Source of the DNA: Bradyrhizobium genosp. SA-3
GTDB lineage: Bacteria; Pseudomonadota; Alphaproteobacteria; Rhizobiales; Xanthobacteraceae
Assembly (NCBI RefSeq): GCF_004212635.1
Contig: NZ_PSRT01000016.1
Location: forward strand, 1 to 64,000
Direction of reading: 5' to 3'
Length of the DNA stretch: 64,000 nucleotides
A program made the position numbers and the translations under genes. Below the pieces are notes generated by a model. That model saw nothing but the letters and a program-made list of their open reading frames with translations, did no database searches and had not been told where the DNA came from. Shown in pieces: positions 17,602-26,738 of the stretch (position 1 is the stretch's first letter; every line of letters begins with the position of its first letter).

Positions 17602-19254
17602 ATGACGACTGCCGATACCGTTCTTGCACCAGTTGGTGCTTCCGGCTTCCTCGATCGTGAACGCACGATCGCGACTGCCGGCTTCAATCGCTGGCTGGTG
17701 CCGCCGGCCGCGCTGTGCATCCATTTGTGCATCGGCATGGCCTATGGCTTCTCGGTGTTCTGGCTGCCGCTCTCGCGCGCGATCGGGTTGACCGCACCGA
17801 AAGCCTGCCCGGATATGTCGCTGTGGCAAGAGCTCTTCACCACCACCTGCGACTGGAAGGTCGCGAGCCTGGGGTGGATGTACACGCTGTTCTTTGTCTT
17901 GCTCGGCGTCTCCGCCGCGATCTGGGGCGGCTGGCTCGAGCGCGCCGGTCCGCGCAAGGCGGGCGTCGTCGCCGCCTGCTGTTGGGGCGGTGGTCTTCTG
18001 ATCGGTGCTTTCGGCGTCTACGTGCACCAGCTCTGGATCATGTGGCTCGGCGCCGGCGTGATCGGTGGCGTGGGACTTGGGCTCGGCTACATTTCCCCCG
18101 TGTCGACCTTGATCAAATGGTTTCCGGATCGTCGCGGCATGGCGACCGGCATGGCCATCATGGGATTCGGCGGCGGTGCCATGATTGGAGCGCCTTTCGC
18201 CAATCTCTTGATCAACTATTTCAAGACACCCACTTCGGTCGGCGTCTGGGAGACCTTCGTCACGATGGGGGTGGTCTACTTCGTCTTCATGATGATCGGC
18301 GCCTTCGCCTATCGCGTGACGCCGGCCGGCTGGCAGCCCGAAGGCTGGACCCCGCCGAGCGAGAAGAAGTCGATGATCACCGAGCACCATGTGCACCTCG
18401 ACAACGCGCACAAGACGCCGCAGTTCTGGCTGATCTGGTGGGTGCTCTGCTTGAACGTCTCGGCGGGTATCGGCGTGATCGGCATGGCCTCGCCGATGCT
18501 CCAGGAGATCTTCGCCGGCAAGCTGATCGGGCATCCGGAGCTGACGTTCGGCCAGCTTTCGGTTGAACAGAAAGCCGCGATCGCTGCGATCGCCGCCGGC
18601 TTCGCCGGTCTGTTGTCATTGTTCAACATCGGCGGCCGGTTCTTCTGGGCGTCGATGTCGGACCTCATGGGCCGCAAGAACACCTATTACACATTCTTCA
18701 TCCTCGGCATCGCTCTCTACGCGCTGGCGCCGACCTTCGCAGCGATGGGCTCGAAGCTGCTCTTTGTGCTCGGCTTCGGCATCATCCTGTCGATGTATGG
18801 CGGCGGCTTCGCGACCGTGCCGGCCTATCTCGCCGACATGTTCGGCACGCAGTTCGTCGGCGCCATTCACGGCCGGCTGCTGACGGCGTGGTCGACCGCC
18901 GGCATCATCGGCCCGGTCGTGGTGAACTACATTCGCGAGTTCCAGCTCGCGGCGGGCGTTCCGCGCGACCAGCTCTACAACACCACTATGTACATCCTCT
19001 GCGCCATGCTGATCGCGGGCCTGATCTGCAACTACCTGATCAAGCCGGTCGATCCGAAGTGGAACATGAGCGAGGAGGAGGTTGCCAAGCTTCAGGCTGC
19101 AAGTGCCAAGACCCAAGCCGGCATCCGGTATGGCTCCTTCGGCATCGGCAAGGGCGGTTTGGATGCCAGGGCCGCGCTGTTCTGGGCCTTCGTCGGTGTT
19201 CCCTTGGCATGGGGTGTGTACAAGACGCTCGAAAGCGCGGTGAAGATCTTCTGA
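17602..19254 (+). CDS. oxlT: OxlT-type oxalate/formate MFS antiporter
   Basis: 550 residues, a major facilitator protein of the oxalate:formate antiporter (OFA) family with about 12 core helices; typical segments are GMAYGFSVFWLPLSRAIG, GVGLGLGYISPVSTLIKWFPDRRG and GRFFWASMSDLMGRKNTY. It is about 130 residues longer than Oxalobacter OxlT. The last 35 residues form an added hydrophobic helix (FWAFVGVPLAWGVYKTLESA) that resembles the short separate subunit annotated beside some OFA transporters. ATG 17602 is chosen for GGGAGG eight bases upstream. It lies downstream of a sigma-54 promoter and upstream of formate dehydrogenase, consistent with oxalate/formate exchange. Confidence 0.87.
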   Translation: MTTADTVLAPVGASGFLDRERTIATAGFNRWLVPPAALCIHLCIGMAYGFSVFWLPLSRAIGLTAPKACPDMSLWQELFTTTCDWKVASLGWMYTLFFVLLGVSAAIWGGWLERAGPRKAGVVAACCWGGGLLIGAFGVYVHQLWIMWLGAGVIGGVGLGLGYISPVSTLIKWFPDRRGMATGMAIMGFGGGAMIGAPFANLLINYFKTPTSVGVWETFVTMGVVYFVFMMIGAFAYRVTPAGWQPEGWTPPSEKKSMITEHHVHLDNAHKTPQFWLIWWVLCLNVSAGIGVIGMASPMLQEIFAGKLIGHPELTFGQLSVEQKAAIAAIAAGFAGLLSLFNIGGRFFWASMSDLMGRKNTYYTFFILGIALYALAPTFAAMGSKLLFVLGFGIILSMYGGGFATVPAYLADMFGTQFVGAIHGRLLTAWSTAGIIGPVVVNYIREFQLAAGVPRDQLYNTTMYILCAMLIAGLICNYLIKPVDPKWNMSEEEVAKLQAASAKTQAGIRYGSFGIGKGGLDARAALFWAFVGVPLAWGVYKTLESAVKIF

Positions 19255-19387
19255 TCGCGCGGGCCCCTCTCGCAGCGGAAATCTTCACTCCAACGTGCAT
19301 GAGGGGCGGCGCCAGATCGATCCGAGCGGGGCATGTGGCTTGTTGGCCGCATGCCCCTTAAATACTTATTGCAACGGACGAATTCTC

Positions 19388-19416
19388 TTGGCATCTGGTA
19401 TGCCAATGGCTAGAGT
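19388..19416 (+). promoter_or_regulatory. Likely formate dehydrogenase promoter with overlapping dyad
   Basis: TTGGCATCTGGTATGCCAA (19388-19406) is an inverted repeat with 7-bp arms and a 5-nt centre. Its left arm supplies TTGGCA, a fair -35 element, and TAGAGT lies 17 bp further (19411-19416) as a possible -10. A regulator bound to the dyad would cover the -35 region, so repression or class-II activation is plausible. The cognate protein is not identifiable. Confidence 0.55.
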
Positions 19417-19452
19417 TGGACATGTTCTAAAGAAGGGCTACGAGACGCAGCG

Positions 19453-21156
19453 ATGAGCCACGACGTGCAACAGGTCCGCTCGTTCGAACATCCGGGCGAG
19501 GGGCGGAAGCGAGCCAAGGCGACGCCCAAGGGGCGCCAGGTCGATCCTACGGCCGCGCACGAGATCGAGCAGCTGCTCGGCGACAAGCCGCGGCGGCGCG
19601 ATCTGCTGATCGAATATCTGCACCTGATCCAGGACAAATACCACCAGATTTCGGCCGCGCATCTCGCCGCGCTCGCTGACGAGATGAAGCTCGCCTTCGC
19701 CGAGGTGTTCGAGACCGCGACCTTCTACGCCCATTTCGACGTGGTGAAGGAAGGTGAGCCCGACATCGCGCCGCTGACGATCCGCGTCTGCGATTCGCTG
19801 ACCTGTGCGATGCTCGGCGGCGAGAAGCTGCTCAAGGATTTGCGGAGCGCGTCGGGTCCCGGCATTCGCGTCGTGCGCGCGCCCTGCGTCGGCCGCTGCG
19901 ATACGGCACCTGCTGCTGAAGTCGGCCACAACTTCGTCGACCACGCGACCGTCAACAGCGTGATGACGGCGGCGAAGGCCGGCGACACCCACGCGCATCT
20001 GCCCAACTATGTCGGCTACGAGGCCTATGTCGCCGGCGGCGGCTATAAGCTGCTCAACCGCCTTCGCTCCGGCGAGCTGCCGAAGGACGATCTCTTGAAG
20101 GCGCTCGACGACGCTTCGCTCCGCGGTCTCGGCGGCGCAGGCTTCCCGACGGGGCGCAAATGGCGTGCGGTGCTCGGCGAACCCGGGCCGCGGCTGATGG
20201 CGATCAACGGCGACGAGGGCGAGCCCGGCACGTTCAAGGACCGCTATTACCTCGAAACCGATCCGCACCGCTTCATCGAGGGCATGCTGATTGGCGCGCA
20301 TGTGGTGCAGGCCTCCGACGTCTACATCTATTTGCGCGACGAATATCCGGCCTCACGCGAGATCCTCGAACGCGAGATCGCCAAGCTCCCGCCGGGCGGT
20401 CCGACGCTGCATATGCGCCGCGGCGCCGGCGCCTATATCTGCGGCGAGGAATCCTCGCTGCTGGAGAGCATCGAGGGCAAACGCGGTCTGCCCAGGCACA
20501 AGCCGCCGTATCCGTTCCAGGTCGGCCTGTTCGGCCTGCCGACGCTGATCAACAACATCGAGACGCTGTGGTGGGTGCGCGACATCGTCGAGAAGGGCGC
20601 CGACTGGTGGAAGGGCAATGGCCGCCATGAGCGTCATGGCCTGCGCAGCTTCTCGGTCTCGGGCCGCGTCAAGAATCCCGGCATGAAGCTGGCGCCCGCG
20701 GGCATCACCGTGCGCGAGCTGATCGACGAATATTGCGGTGGCATGGCCGACGGCCATCAGTTCTACGCATACCTGCCGGGCGGCGCGTCGGGCGGCATCC
20801 TACCGGCGTCGATGGACGACATCCCGCTCGATTTCGGCACGCTGGAAAAATACGGCTGCTTCATCGGCTCCGCCGCGATCGTGATCCTGTCGCAAAAGGA
20901 CAGCGTGCGCACCGCGGCGTTGAACCTGATGAAGTTCTTCGAGGACGAGAGCTGCGGTCAGTGCACGCCGTGCCGCGTCGGAACCCAGAAAGCGGCGCTG
21001 CTGATGCAGAAGCCGGTCTGGAACCGGGCCTTGCTGGAAGAATTGAGCCAGGCGATGCGCGATGCCTCGATCTGCGGGCTCGGACAGGCGGCATCGAATC
21101 CCGTGACCACCGTGATCAAATATTTCCCTGACGAGTTCAAGGAAGCGGCCGAATGA
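19453..21156 (+). CDS. NAD-dependent formate dehydrogenase beta subunit, fused NuoE-NuoF (FDH1 type)
   Basis: 567 residues. Residues about 30-180 are a NuoE/FdsG-like [2Fe-2S] domain (CDSLTCAMLGG, CVGRCDTAPA). Residues about 200-567 are NuoF/FdsB-like: FMN/NADH-binding GGAGFPTGRKW, NGDEGEPGTFKDR, GAGAYICGEESSLLESIEG, and the [4Fe-4S] set CGQCTPCRVGT...C. It passes electrons from the alpha subunit to NAD+. Most soluble formate dehydrogenases have separate FdsG and FdsB; a fused subunit of this size is the pattern of the tungsten enzyme FDH1 of Methylobacterium extorquens. The alpha-subunit gene overlaps its stop. Confidence 0.92.
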   Translation: MSHDVQQVRSFEHPGEGRKRAKATPKGRQVDPTAAHEIEQLLGDKPRRRDLLIEYLHLIQDKYHQISAAHLAALADEMKLAFAEVFETATFYAHFDVVKEGEPDIAPLTIRVCDSLTCAMLGGEKLLKDLRSASGPGIRVVRAPCVGRCDTAPAAEVGHNFVDHATVNSVMTAAKAGDTHAHLPNYVGYEAYVAGGGYKLLNRLRSGELPKDDLLKALDDASLRGLGGAGFPTGRKWRAVLGEPGPRLMAINGDEGEPGTFKDRYYLETDPHRFIEGMLIGAHVVQASDVYIYLRDEYPASREILEREIAKLPPGGPTLHMRRGAGAYICGEESSLLESIEGKRGLPRHKPPYPFQVGLFGLPTLINNIETLWWVRDIVEKGADWWKGNGRHERHGLRSFSVSGRVKNPGMKLAPAGITVRELIDEYCGGMADGHQFYAYLPGGASGGILPASMDDIPLDFGTLEKYGCFIGSAAIVILSQKDSVRTAALNLMKFFEDESCGQCTPCRVGTQKAALLMQKPVWNRALLEELSQAMRDASICGLGQAASNPVTTVIKYFPDEFKEAAE

Positions 21157-23918
21157 CCAAGATTACGTTCGAGCTCGACGGCAAGCAGGTCGAGGCCAAA
21201 CCCGGCGAGACGATCTGGCAGGTGGCCCAGCGCCAGGGCCGCGAGATCCCGCATCTCTGCTATTCGCCCGCACCCGACTATCGCCCCGACGGCAATTGCC
21301 GCGCCTGCATGGTCGAGATCGAGGGCGAGCGCGTGCTGGCGGCGTCCTGCAAGCGTACGCCGTCGGTCGGCATGAAGGTGAAGACCGAGAGCGCGCGCGC
21401 CGTTGCCGCGCAAAAAATGGTGATGGAGCTGCTCGTCGCCGACCAGCCCGCGCGCGAGACCTCGCACGATCCGGATTCGAAGTTCTGGCACTGGGCCGAG
21501 ACGACCGGCGTCACCGAGAGCCGCTTCCCCGCCGCCGAACGCTGGGCAACGGACGCCAGCCATCCGGCGATGCGCGTCAATCTCGATGCCTGCATCCAGT
21601 GTGGCCTGTGCGTGCGCGCCTGCCGCGAGGTCCAGGTCAACGACGTCATCGGCATGGCCTACCGCAATGCCGGCGCCAAGATCGTGTTCGACTTCGACGA
21701 TCCCATGGGCGAGTCGACCTGCGTCGCCTGCGGCGAATGCGTGCAGGCCTGCCCGACCGGCGCGTTGATGCCGGCCGTGATGCTCGACGACAAGCAGACC
21801 CGCGTCACCTATGCCGACAGGAAGGTCGATTCGCTGTGCCCGTTCTGCGGCGTCGGCTGCCAGGTGACCTACGAGGTCAAGGACGAGAAGGTGATCTATG
21901 CGGAGGGCCGCGACGGCCCCGCCAATCATAATCGTCTGTGTGTGAAGGGCCGCTTCGGCTTCGACTACATCCACCATCCGCATCGGCTGACCAAGCCGCT
22001 GGTACGGCTGCCGAACGCGAAGAAGGATGCCAACGACCAGGTCGATCCGGCCAATCCGTTCACGCATTTCCGTGAAGCGAGCTGGGAAGAGGCGCTCGAC
22101 ATCGCGGCCAAGGGCCTCGTGAAGATTCGCGACGAGAAGGGCGTGAAAGCGCTGGCCGGCTTCGGCTCGGCCAAGGGCTCGAACGAAGAGGCCTATCTGT
22201 TCCAGAAGCTGGTGCGCACCGGCTTCGGCTCGAACAATGTCGATCACTGCACCCGGCTGTGTCACGCCTCGTCGGTCGCGGCGCTGTTCGAAGGCTTGAG
22301 CTCGGGCGCGGTGTCGGCGCCGTTCTCCGCCGCGATGGATGCCGAGGTGATCTGGGTGATCGGCGCCAACCCGACGGTGAACCATCCGGTCGCTGCGACC
22401 TACATCAAGAACGCTGCCAAGAACGGCGCAAAGCTGTTCGTGATGGACCCGCGCAAGCAGACGCTGTCGCGCCACGCGACCAAGCATCTGCAGTTCAAGC
22501 CGGGCTCCGACGTCGCCATGCTGAATGCGATGATCAACACGATCATCACCGAAGGCCTGACCGACGACCAGTACATTGCCGGTTACACCGAAGGCTTCGA
22601 GGAGCTCAAGGAGAAGATCAAGGAGTTCACGCCGGAGAAGATGGAGCCGATCTGCGGCATCCCGGCGCAGACGCTGCGCGAGGTCGCGCGGACCTATGCG
22701 CGCGCAAAATCCTCGATCATCTTCTGGGGCATGGGCATCAGCCAGCACGTCCACGGCACCGACAATGCGCGCTGCCTGATTGCGCTGGCGCTGATCACCG
22801 GCCAGGTCGGCCGTCCCGGCACCGGGCTGCATCCGCTGCGCGGCCAGAACAACGTGCAGGGCGCCTCCGATGCCGGCCTGATTCCGATGTTCCTGCCGGA
22901 CTATCAGCCGGTCGGCCGCGACGACATGCGCGGCGCTTTCGAGAAGCTGTGGCAGCAGGATCTCGATCCGGTCCGCGGATTGACCGTGGTCGAGATCATG
23001 AACGCGATCCATGCCGGCGAGATCAAGGGCATGTACATCGAGGGCGAGAACCCCGCGATGTCCGACCCCGACCTCCAGCACGCGCGCCACGCGCTGGCCA
23101 TGCTCGATCATCTCGTGGTGCAGGATCTCTTCGTTACCGAGACCGCGTTCCACGCCGACGTGATCCTGCCGGCCTCGGCCTTTGCCGAGAAGGAAGGCTC
23201 CTTCACCAACACCGATCGCCGCGTGCAGCTCGCGCGCCAGGTGATCAAGCCGCCCGGCGATGCGCGGCAGGATCTCTGGATCATCCAGGAGATCGGCAAG
23301 CGCATGGGGCTGCCGTGGAATTATTCCGGCCCCGGCGACGTCTACACCGAGATGGCGGAGCTGATGCCGTCGCTGAAAAACATCAGCTGGGAACGGCTGG
23401 TGCGTGAAGGCGCGGTCACCTATCCGGCCGACGCTCCCGATAAGCCCGGCAACGAGATCATCTTCACCACGGGCTTCCCGACCGCGAGCGGCCGCGGCAA
23501 GATCGTGCCGGCCAAGGTCATCCCGCCGGACGAGCTGCCCGACGCCGAATATCCGATGGTGCTGTCGACCGGCCGCGTGCTCGAGCACTGGCACACCGGC
23601 TCGATGACGCGCCGCGCGCAAGTGCTCGACCAGATCGAGCCCGAGGCGGTCGCGTTCATGTCGCCGAAGGACATGCGCAAGAAGAGGCTCGCGCCGGGCG
23701 ATTTCATTCGCCTGGAGACCCGCCGCGGCGCCGTCGAGGTCAAGGTGCGCTCCGACCGCGACGTGCCCGAGAACATGGTGTTCATGCCTTTCTGCTACGC
23801 AGAGGCGGCGGCGAACCTGTTGACCAACCCGGCGCTCGATCCCTTCGGCAAGATCCCGGAGTTCAAGTTCTGCGCGGCCAGGGCGGAACGGGCAGAGATG
23901 CGGGACGCGGCGGAGTAG
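21153..23918 (+). CDS. fdhF: Formate dehydrogenase alpha subunit (Mo/W-bisMGD catalytic subunit)
   Basis: 921 residues, oxidising formate to CO2. Order: N-terminal [2Fe-2S] domain (HLCYSPAPDYRPDGNCRACM, ASCKR), two [4Fe-4S] motifs (CIQCGLCVRACREV, CVACGECVQACPTG), a further [4Fe-4S] set (CPFCGVGC...CVKGRFG), the bisMGD-binding core with catalytic Cys-His in DHCTRLCHASSV, and a C-terminal dinucleotide-binding domain (LSTGRVLEHWHTGSMTRRA). A cysteine ligand shows it is not a selenoprotein. ATG overlaps the beta stop (ATGA). There is no FdsD-type gene. Mo versus W cannot be read from sequence; the TupA gene and fused beta subunit favour W. Confidence 0.94.
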   Translation: MTKITFELDGKQVEAKPGETIWQVAQRQGREIPHLCYSPAPDYRPDGNCRACMVEIEGERVLAASCKRTPSVGMKVKTESARAVAAQKMVMELLVADQPARETSHDPDSKFWHWAETTGVTESRFPAAERWATDASHPAMRVNLDACIQCGLCVRACREVQVNDVIGMAYRNAGAKIVFDFDDPMGESTCVACGECVQACPTGALMPAVMLDDKQTRVTYADRKVDSLCPFCGVGCQVTYEVKDEKVIYAEGRDGPANHNRLCVKGRFGFDYIHHPHRLTKPLVRLPNAKKDANDQVDPANPFTHFREASWEEALDIAAKGLVKIRDEKGVKALAGFGSAKGSNEEAYLFQKLVRTGFGSNNVDHCTRLCHASSVAALFEGLSSGAVSAPFSAAMDAEVIWVIGANPTVNHPVAATYIKNAAKNGAKLFVMDPRKQTLSRHATKHLQFKPGSDVAMLNAMINTIITEGLTDDQYIAGYTEGFEELKEKIKEFTPEKMEPICGIPAQTLREVARTYARAKSSIIFWGMGISQHVHGTDNARCLIALALITGQVGRPGTGLHPLRGQNNVQGASDAGLIPMFLPDYQPVGRDDMRGAFEKLWQQDLDPVRGLTVVEIMNAIHAGEIKGMYIEGENPAMSDPDLQHARHALAMLDHLVVQDLFVTETAFHADVILPASAFAEKEGSFTNTDRRVQLARQVIKPPGDARQDLWIIQEIGKRMGLPWNYSGPGDVYTEMAELMPSLKNISWERLVREGAVTYPADAPDKPGNEIIFTTGFPTASGRGKIVPAKVIPPDELPDAEYPMVLSTGRVLEHWHTGSMTRRAQVLDQIEPEAVAFMSPKDMRKKRLAPGDFIRLETRRGAVEVKVRSDRDVPENMVFMPFCYAEAAANLLTNPALDPFGKIPEFKFCAARAERAEMRDAAE

Positions 23919-23960
23919 GGGCCTCGCTTCTTGGGCGAAAGGACGCCGTCAGTTTCTCGG

Positions 23961-24090
23961 TGTCGTCCTGGCGAAAGCCAGGACCCATACCGCGGAATCC
24001 ATCGATAGCAGGCGGTCGCAGTACCGAACAACGAATCTTCGCCAAACTCTTCCCTGGGGTAATGGGTCCTGGCTTTCGCCAGGACGACGG
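23961..24090. repeat. Long inverted repeat (family C) after the formate dehydrogenase genes
   Basis: Each end is itself a hairpin (CCTGGC-GAAA-GCCAGG on the left, CCTGGC-TTTC-GCCAGG on the right), and the two ends are complementary to each other (GTCGTCCTGG... against ...CCAGGACGAC). It lies between fdhF and ybaK. It is a dispersed-type intergenic element that may also end the fdh transcript. Confidence 0.8.
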
Positions 24091-24149
24091 CTGAGAGCGT
24101 GGTGCTCTACGCACTTCGCCGCTGGCATCGACGGTGCTACACATCGCCC

Positions 24150-24623
24150 ATGTCCAAAGTCACCCCCGCCACACGGGCGCTTGAAGCCGCCGGTGTGGCT
24201 TTCACCGTCCACACTTATGACTACGATCCCGACGCAGAAAGCATCGGGCTCCAAGCCGCTGCCGCGCTTGGTGAGGATCCGGCGCGCGTGCTGAAGACGC
24301 TGATGGCCTTGGTGGACGGCAAGCCGGTCTGCGTGGTCGTGCCGTCCGACCAGGAAGTCTCAATGAAGAAGCTCGCCATCGCTGCGGGTGGCAAGTCGGC
24401 GCAGATGATGAAGCCGCTCGAGGCCGAGCGCGTCACCGGCTACAAGGTCGGCGGCATCAGCCCGTTCGGGCAGCGCAAGCCGGTGCGCGCTGTGATCGAT
24501 CGGCGGGCCATGACGCAGGAACAGGTGTATCTCAACGGGGGCCAGCGCGGCTTACAGGTGCGGCTCAAGCCGGACGATGCGCGCGAGGTCCTCAAGGCAG
24601 TCGTGGCCGACGTGATCGCCTGA
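24150..24623 (+). CDS. ybaK: Cys-tRNA(Pro) deacylase, YbaK/EbsC family
   Basis: 157 residues of the YbaK editing domain, which removes cysteine wrongly attached to tRNA-Pro. Family landmarks: EDPARVLKTLMALVDGK (with the conserved lysine), VVVPSDQEVSMKKLA, and VGGISPFGQRKPVRAVID. ATG 24150 matches the family start; the upstream extension to 24099 crosses the edge of the repeat region and is not believed. Confidence 0.9.
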   Translation: MSKVTPATRALEAAGVAFTVHTYDYDPDAESIGLQAAAALGEDPARVLKTLMALVDGKPVCVVVPSDQEVSMKKLAIAAGGKSAQMMKPLEAERVTGYKVGGISPFGQRKPVRAVIDRRAMTQEQVYLNGGQRGLQVRLKPDDAREVLKAVVADVIA

Positions 24624-24788
24624 CCACGACGGCGGTCGCACGCGCCATCAGTTGCGGTGCACAAACGCAGCGTCTTGCAAGTTGAATTTGTTGCACGCTC
24701 GCGTGCATGGAGCCTGCACAGCATCATTAGACTATGGTAGGGTACGATATCCGCGGAAAAAAAGTGCGTCGAAAACAGGGAGGACGAC

Positions 24789-25679
24789 ATGCGGGTGATT
24801 GCGTCGAAGGTCCTTGGCTCGTTGGCCGCAGGACTTTTTTTTATGTCCGGTGCCGTGATGGCCGCGGAGCCGCCGAAGGAGATGAAGCTCTACGTCTTCT
24901 CGTCGGGGGCGCTCAATCTCGACAAGTCTATCATTCAGAATGGCAGTAGTGGCAAGGTCCAGATCCCGGTCGGCTTCTTTCTGATCCGGCATCCGAAGGG
25001 CGACGTGCTGTTCGACTGCGGCAACAACGACCGCATCATCAAGGATCCCGACTATTGGGGCCCGTTCGTGAAGGCGCTTGACCCCGGCCGTTCGCCCGAC
25101 ATCGCCATCGACGCCCAGCTTGCCAAGATCAACGTCAAGCCGTCCGATATCAAATATGTCGTGCTCGGCCATTTCCACGTCGATCACGCCGGCAACATTG
25201 GAAAATTCCTGGACTCGACCTTCGTGTTCCAGCGTGACGAGATCAGGAACGCGTTCTGGCCGGCGCCTGGCTACGCGACCTTCTTCATCTCGGACGACTT
25301 CGCCATGCTGCGCAACAGCGTCGGCGGCGGCATGCCGGCCAAGTACAAGACCATCGAGCTCGACGGCGATCTCGATCTGTTCGGGGACAACAGCGTCTTC
25401 ATTCATCGCACCGTGTCGCACACGCCCGGAAGCCAGATCCTGGTGGTGCGGTTGCCGAAGACCGGAACAGTGGTGCTGACCAGCGACGCCATCTATCTCC
25501 AGGAGAATCTGGATAAGAACATCCTGCCGAGCATCGGCAGCGTCTATGATCCGGTCGGCATGCTCGATGCCTATGCCTGGGTGAAGCGGGTCCGCGATAC
25601 CGAGGGCGCCGACATCATCTACGCCCACGATCCCGACGTGTTCAAGGCGCACAAGCATTCGCCCGAATTCTACGAGTGA
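24789..25679 (+). CDS. Exported metallo-beta-lactamase-fold hydrolase (lactonase-like)
   Basis: 296 residues with a strong ribosome site (AGGGAGGA), a signal peptide (VLGSLAAGLFFMSGAVMAA) and an MBL fold. Zinc ligands: GHFHVDHAG (HxHxDH), the histidine in TVSHTPGS, the aspartate in LTSDAIYL and the last histidine in YAHDPDVF. The arrangement resembles AttM/AiiA-type N-acyl homoserine lactonases, but those are usually cytoplasmic. A periplasmic lactonase is possible and the substrate is unknown. It stands alone, with no operon partner. Confidence 0.8.
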   Translation: MRVIASKVLGSLAAGLFFMSGAVMAAEPPKEMKLYVFSSGALNLDKSIIQNGSSGKVQIPVGFFLIRHPKGDVLFDCGNNDRIIKDPDYWGPFVKALDPGRSPDIAIDAQLAKINVKPSDIKYVVLGHFHVDHAGNIGKFLDSTFVFQRDEIRNAFWPAPGYATFFISDDFAMLRNSVGGGMPAKYKTIELDGDLDLFGDNSVFIHRTVSHTPGSQILVVRLPKTGTVVLTSDAIYLQENLDKNILPSIGSVYDPVGMLDAYAWVKRVRDTEGADIIYAHDPDVFKAHKHSPEFYE

Positions 25680-25790
25680 TCGGTCGCGACATCGGGTCAT
25701 CTCGCGCAAGTCGTTATCCCAGGTCCCTGGGCCCGGGATTCCGTTCGGTGCTCCGAGGGAGTGCCCGCCAGAGGGGTGTCTAAAGTCTCC

Positions 25791-26738
25791 ATGCTTCCGG
25801 CTGTCTCTCCGGTCGTTGTCGCCGAGCGCGTGACAAAATGGTACGGGCCGCGGCGCGCTGTCGCCGACGTCTCGTTTTCCATCGCGCGGGGCGAGATCGT
25901 CGGACTGCTCGGGCCGAACGGATCCGGCAAGAGCACGATCTTCCGCATGCTCACGGGCTATCTGGTTCCGACGAGCGGGCGCATTGCGGTCGCCGGCCAC
26001 GACGTGGTTGAGGATTCCATCGGTGTGCGCCGCGCCATCAGCTACGTGCCGGAAGATGCGCCGCTCTACGACCACATGCGGGTCGGCGAATTCCTGCATT
26101 TTATGGCGGGGCTCAAGGGCCTGCACGGGGCGAAGGCGAGGGCCGCGGTCGACGAGGCGGCCGAGCGGCTCGACCTTGCGCGCGTCATGAAGCTGACCGC
26201 CGGCAAATTATCGCGCGGCTTCCGCCAGCGTGTCTCGATCGCGCAAGCACTCTTGGGCGATCCAGACGTTCTGGTGCTGGACGAGCCGACCAGCGGGCTC
26301 GATCCGCATCAGGTGATCGCCGTACGCGACCTGATCCAGTCGCTGGCCGGACGGCACACCGTGCTCATGGCCTCCCACGTCCTGCCCGAGATCGAGAAGA
26401 TTGCTTCGCGGGTGATGATCCTGCTCGATGGCGTGCTGCTGACATCCGATGCATTGAAGGATGCCGCGCCCGATCTCCGGCTTCGCTTGTCGGCGGATGC
26501 GTCGCTCGAATCCATTCGCGCTGCGGCTGGTGCGGTCGCCGGCGTGCGCGACATCGTCGCCGCTGCCGATGGAGGTGGGCGCTTTCTCGTTGCGGCGGAT
26601 CGGCGTCCCGCACTTGCCGCCGACCTCCTGTCCGCGCTGGTCAGCGCGCAAATTGCGGTGCGTGAGCTGACCGAGCTGCGGCCCGACCTCGAGCGGGTCT
26701 TTCTCGACCTCACCCGCCAGCCGGAGGCGGTCGCATGA
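25791..26738 (+). CDS. ABC transporter ATP-binding protein (GldA-like)
   Basis: About 315 residues with Walker A GPNGSGKST, signature LSRGFRQRV, Walker B VLVLDEPTSGLDP and switch ASH, plus the C-terminal extension seen in GldA/CcmA-type ATPases. It heads a tightly overlapping five-gene unit. ATG 25791 is used; a GTG at 25761 directly after GAGGGA is an alternative. The transported substrate is unknown. Confidence 0.9.
   Translation: MLPAVSPVVVAERVTKWYGPRRAVADVSFSIARGEIVGLLGPNGSGKSTIFRMLTGYLVPTSGRIAVAGHDVVEDSIGVRRAISYVPEDAPLYDHMRVGEFLHFMAGLKGLHGAKARAAVDEAAERLDLARVMKLTAGKLSRGFRQRVSIAQALLGDPDVLVLDEPTSGLDPHQVIAVRDLIQSLAGRHTVLMASHVLPEIEKIASRVMILLDGVLLTSDALKDAAPDLRLRLSADASLESIRAAAGAVAGVRDIVAAADGGGRFLVAADRRPALAADLLSALVSAQIAVRELTELRPDLERVFLDLTRQPEAVA

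Noticed and set aside
20958..23621. An 887-codon open frame on the minus strand
   Set aside because: Antisense to the formate dehydrogenase genes, whose iron-sulfur and catalytic motifs are unmistakable. The composition is that of a shadow frame.
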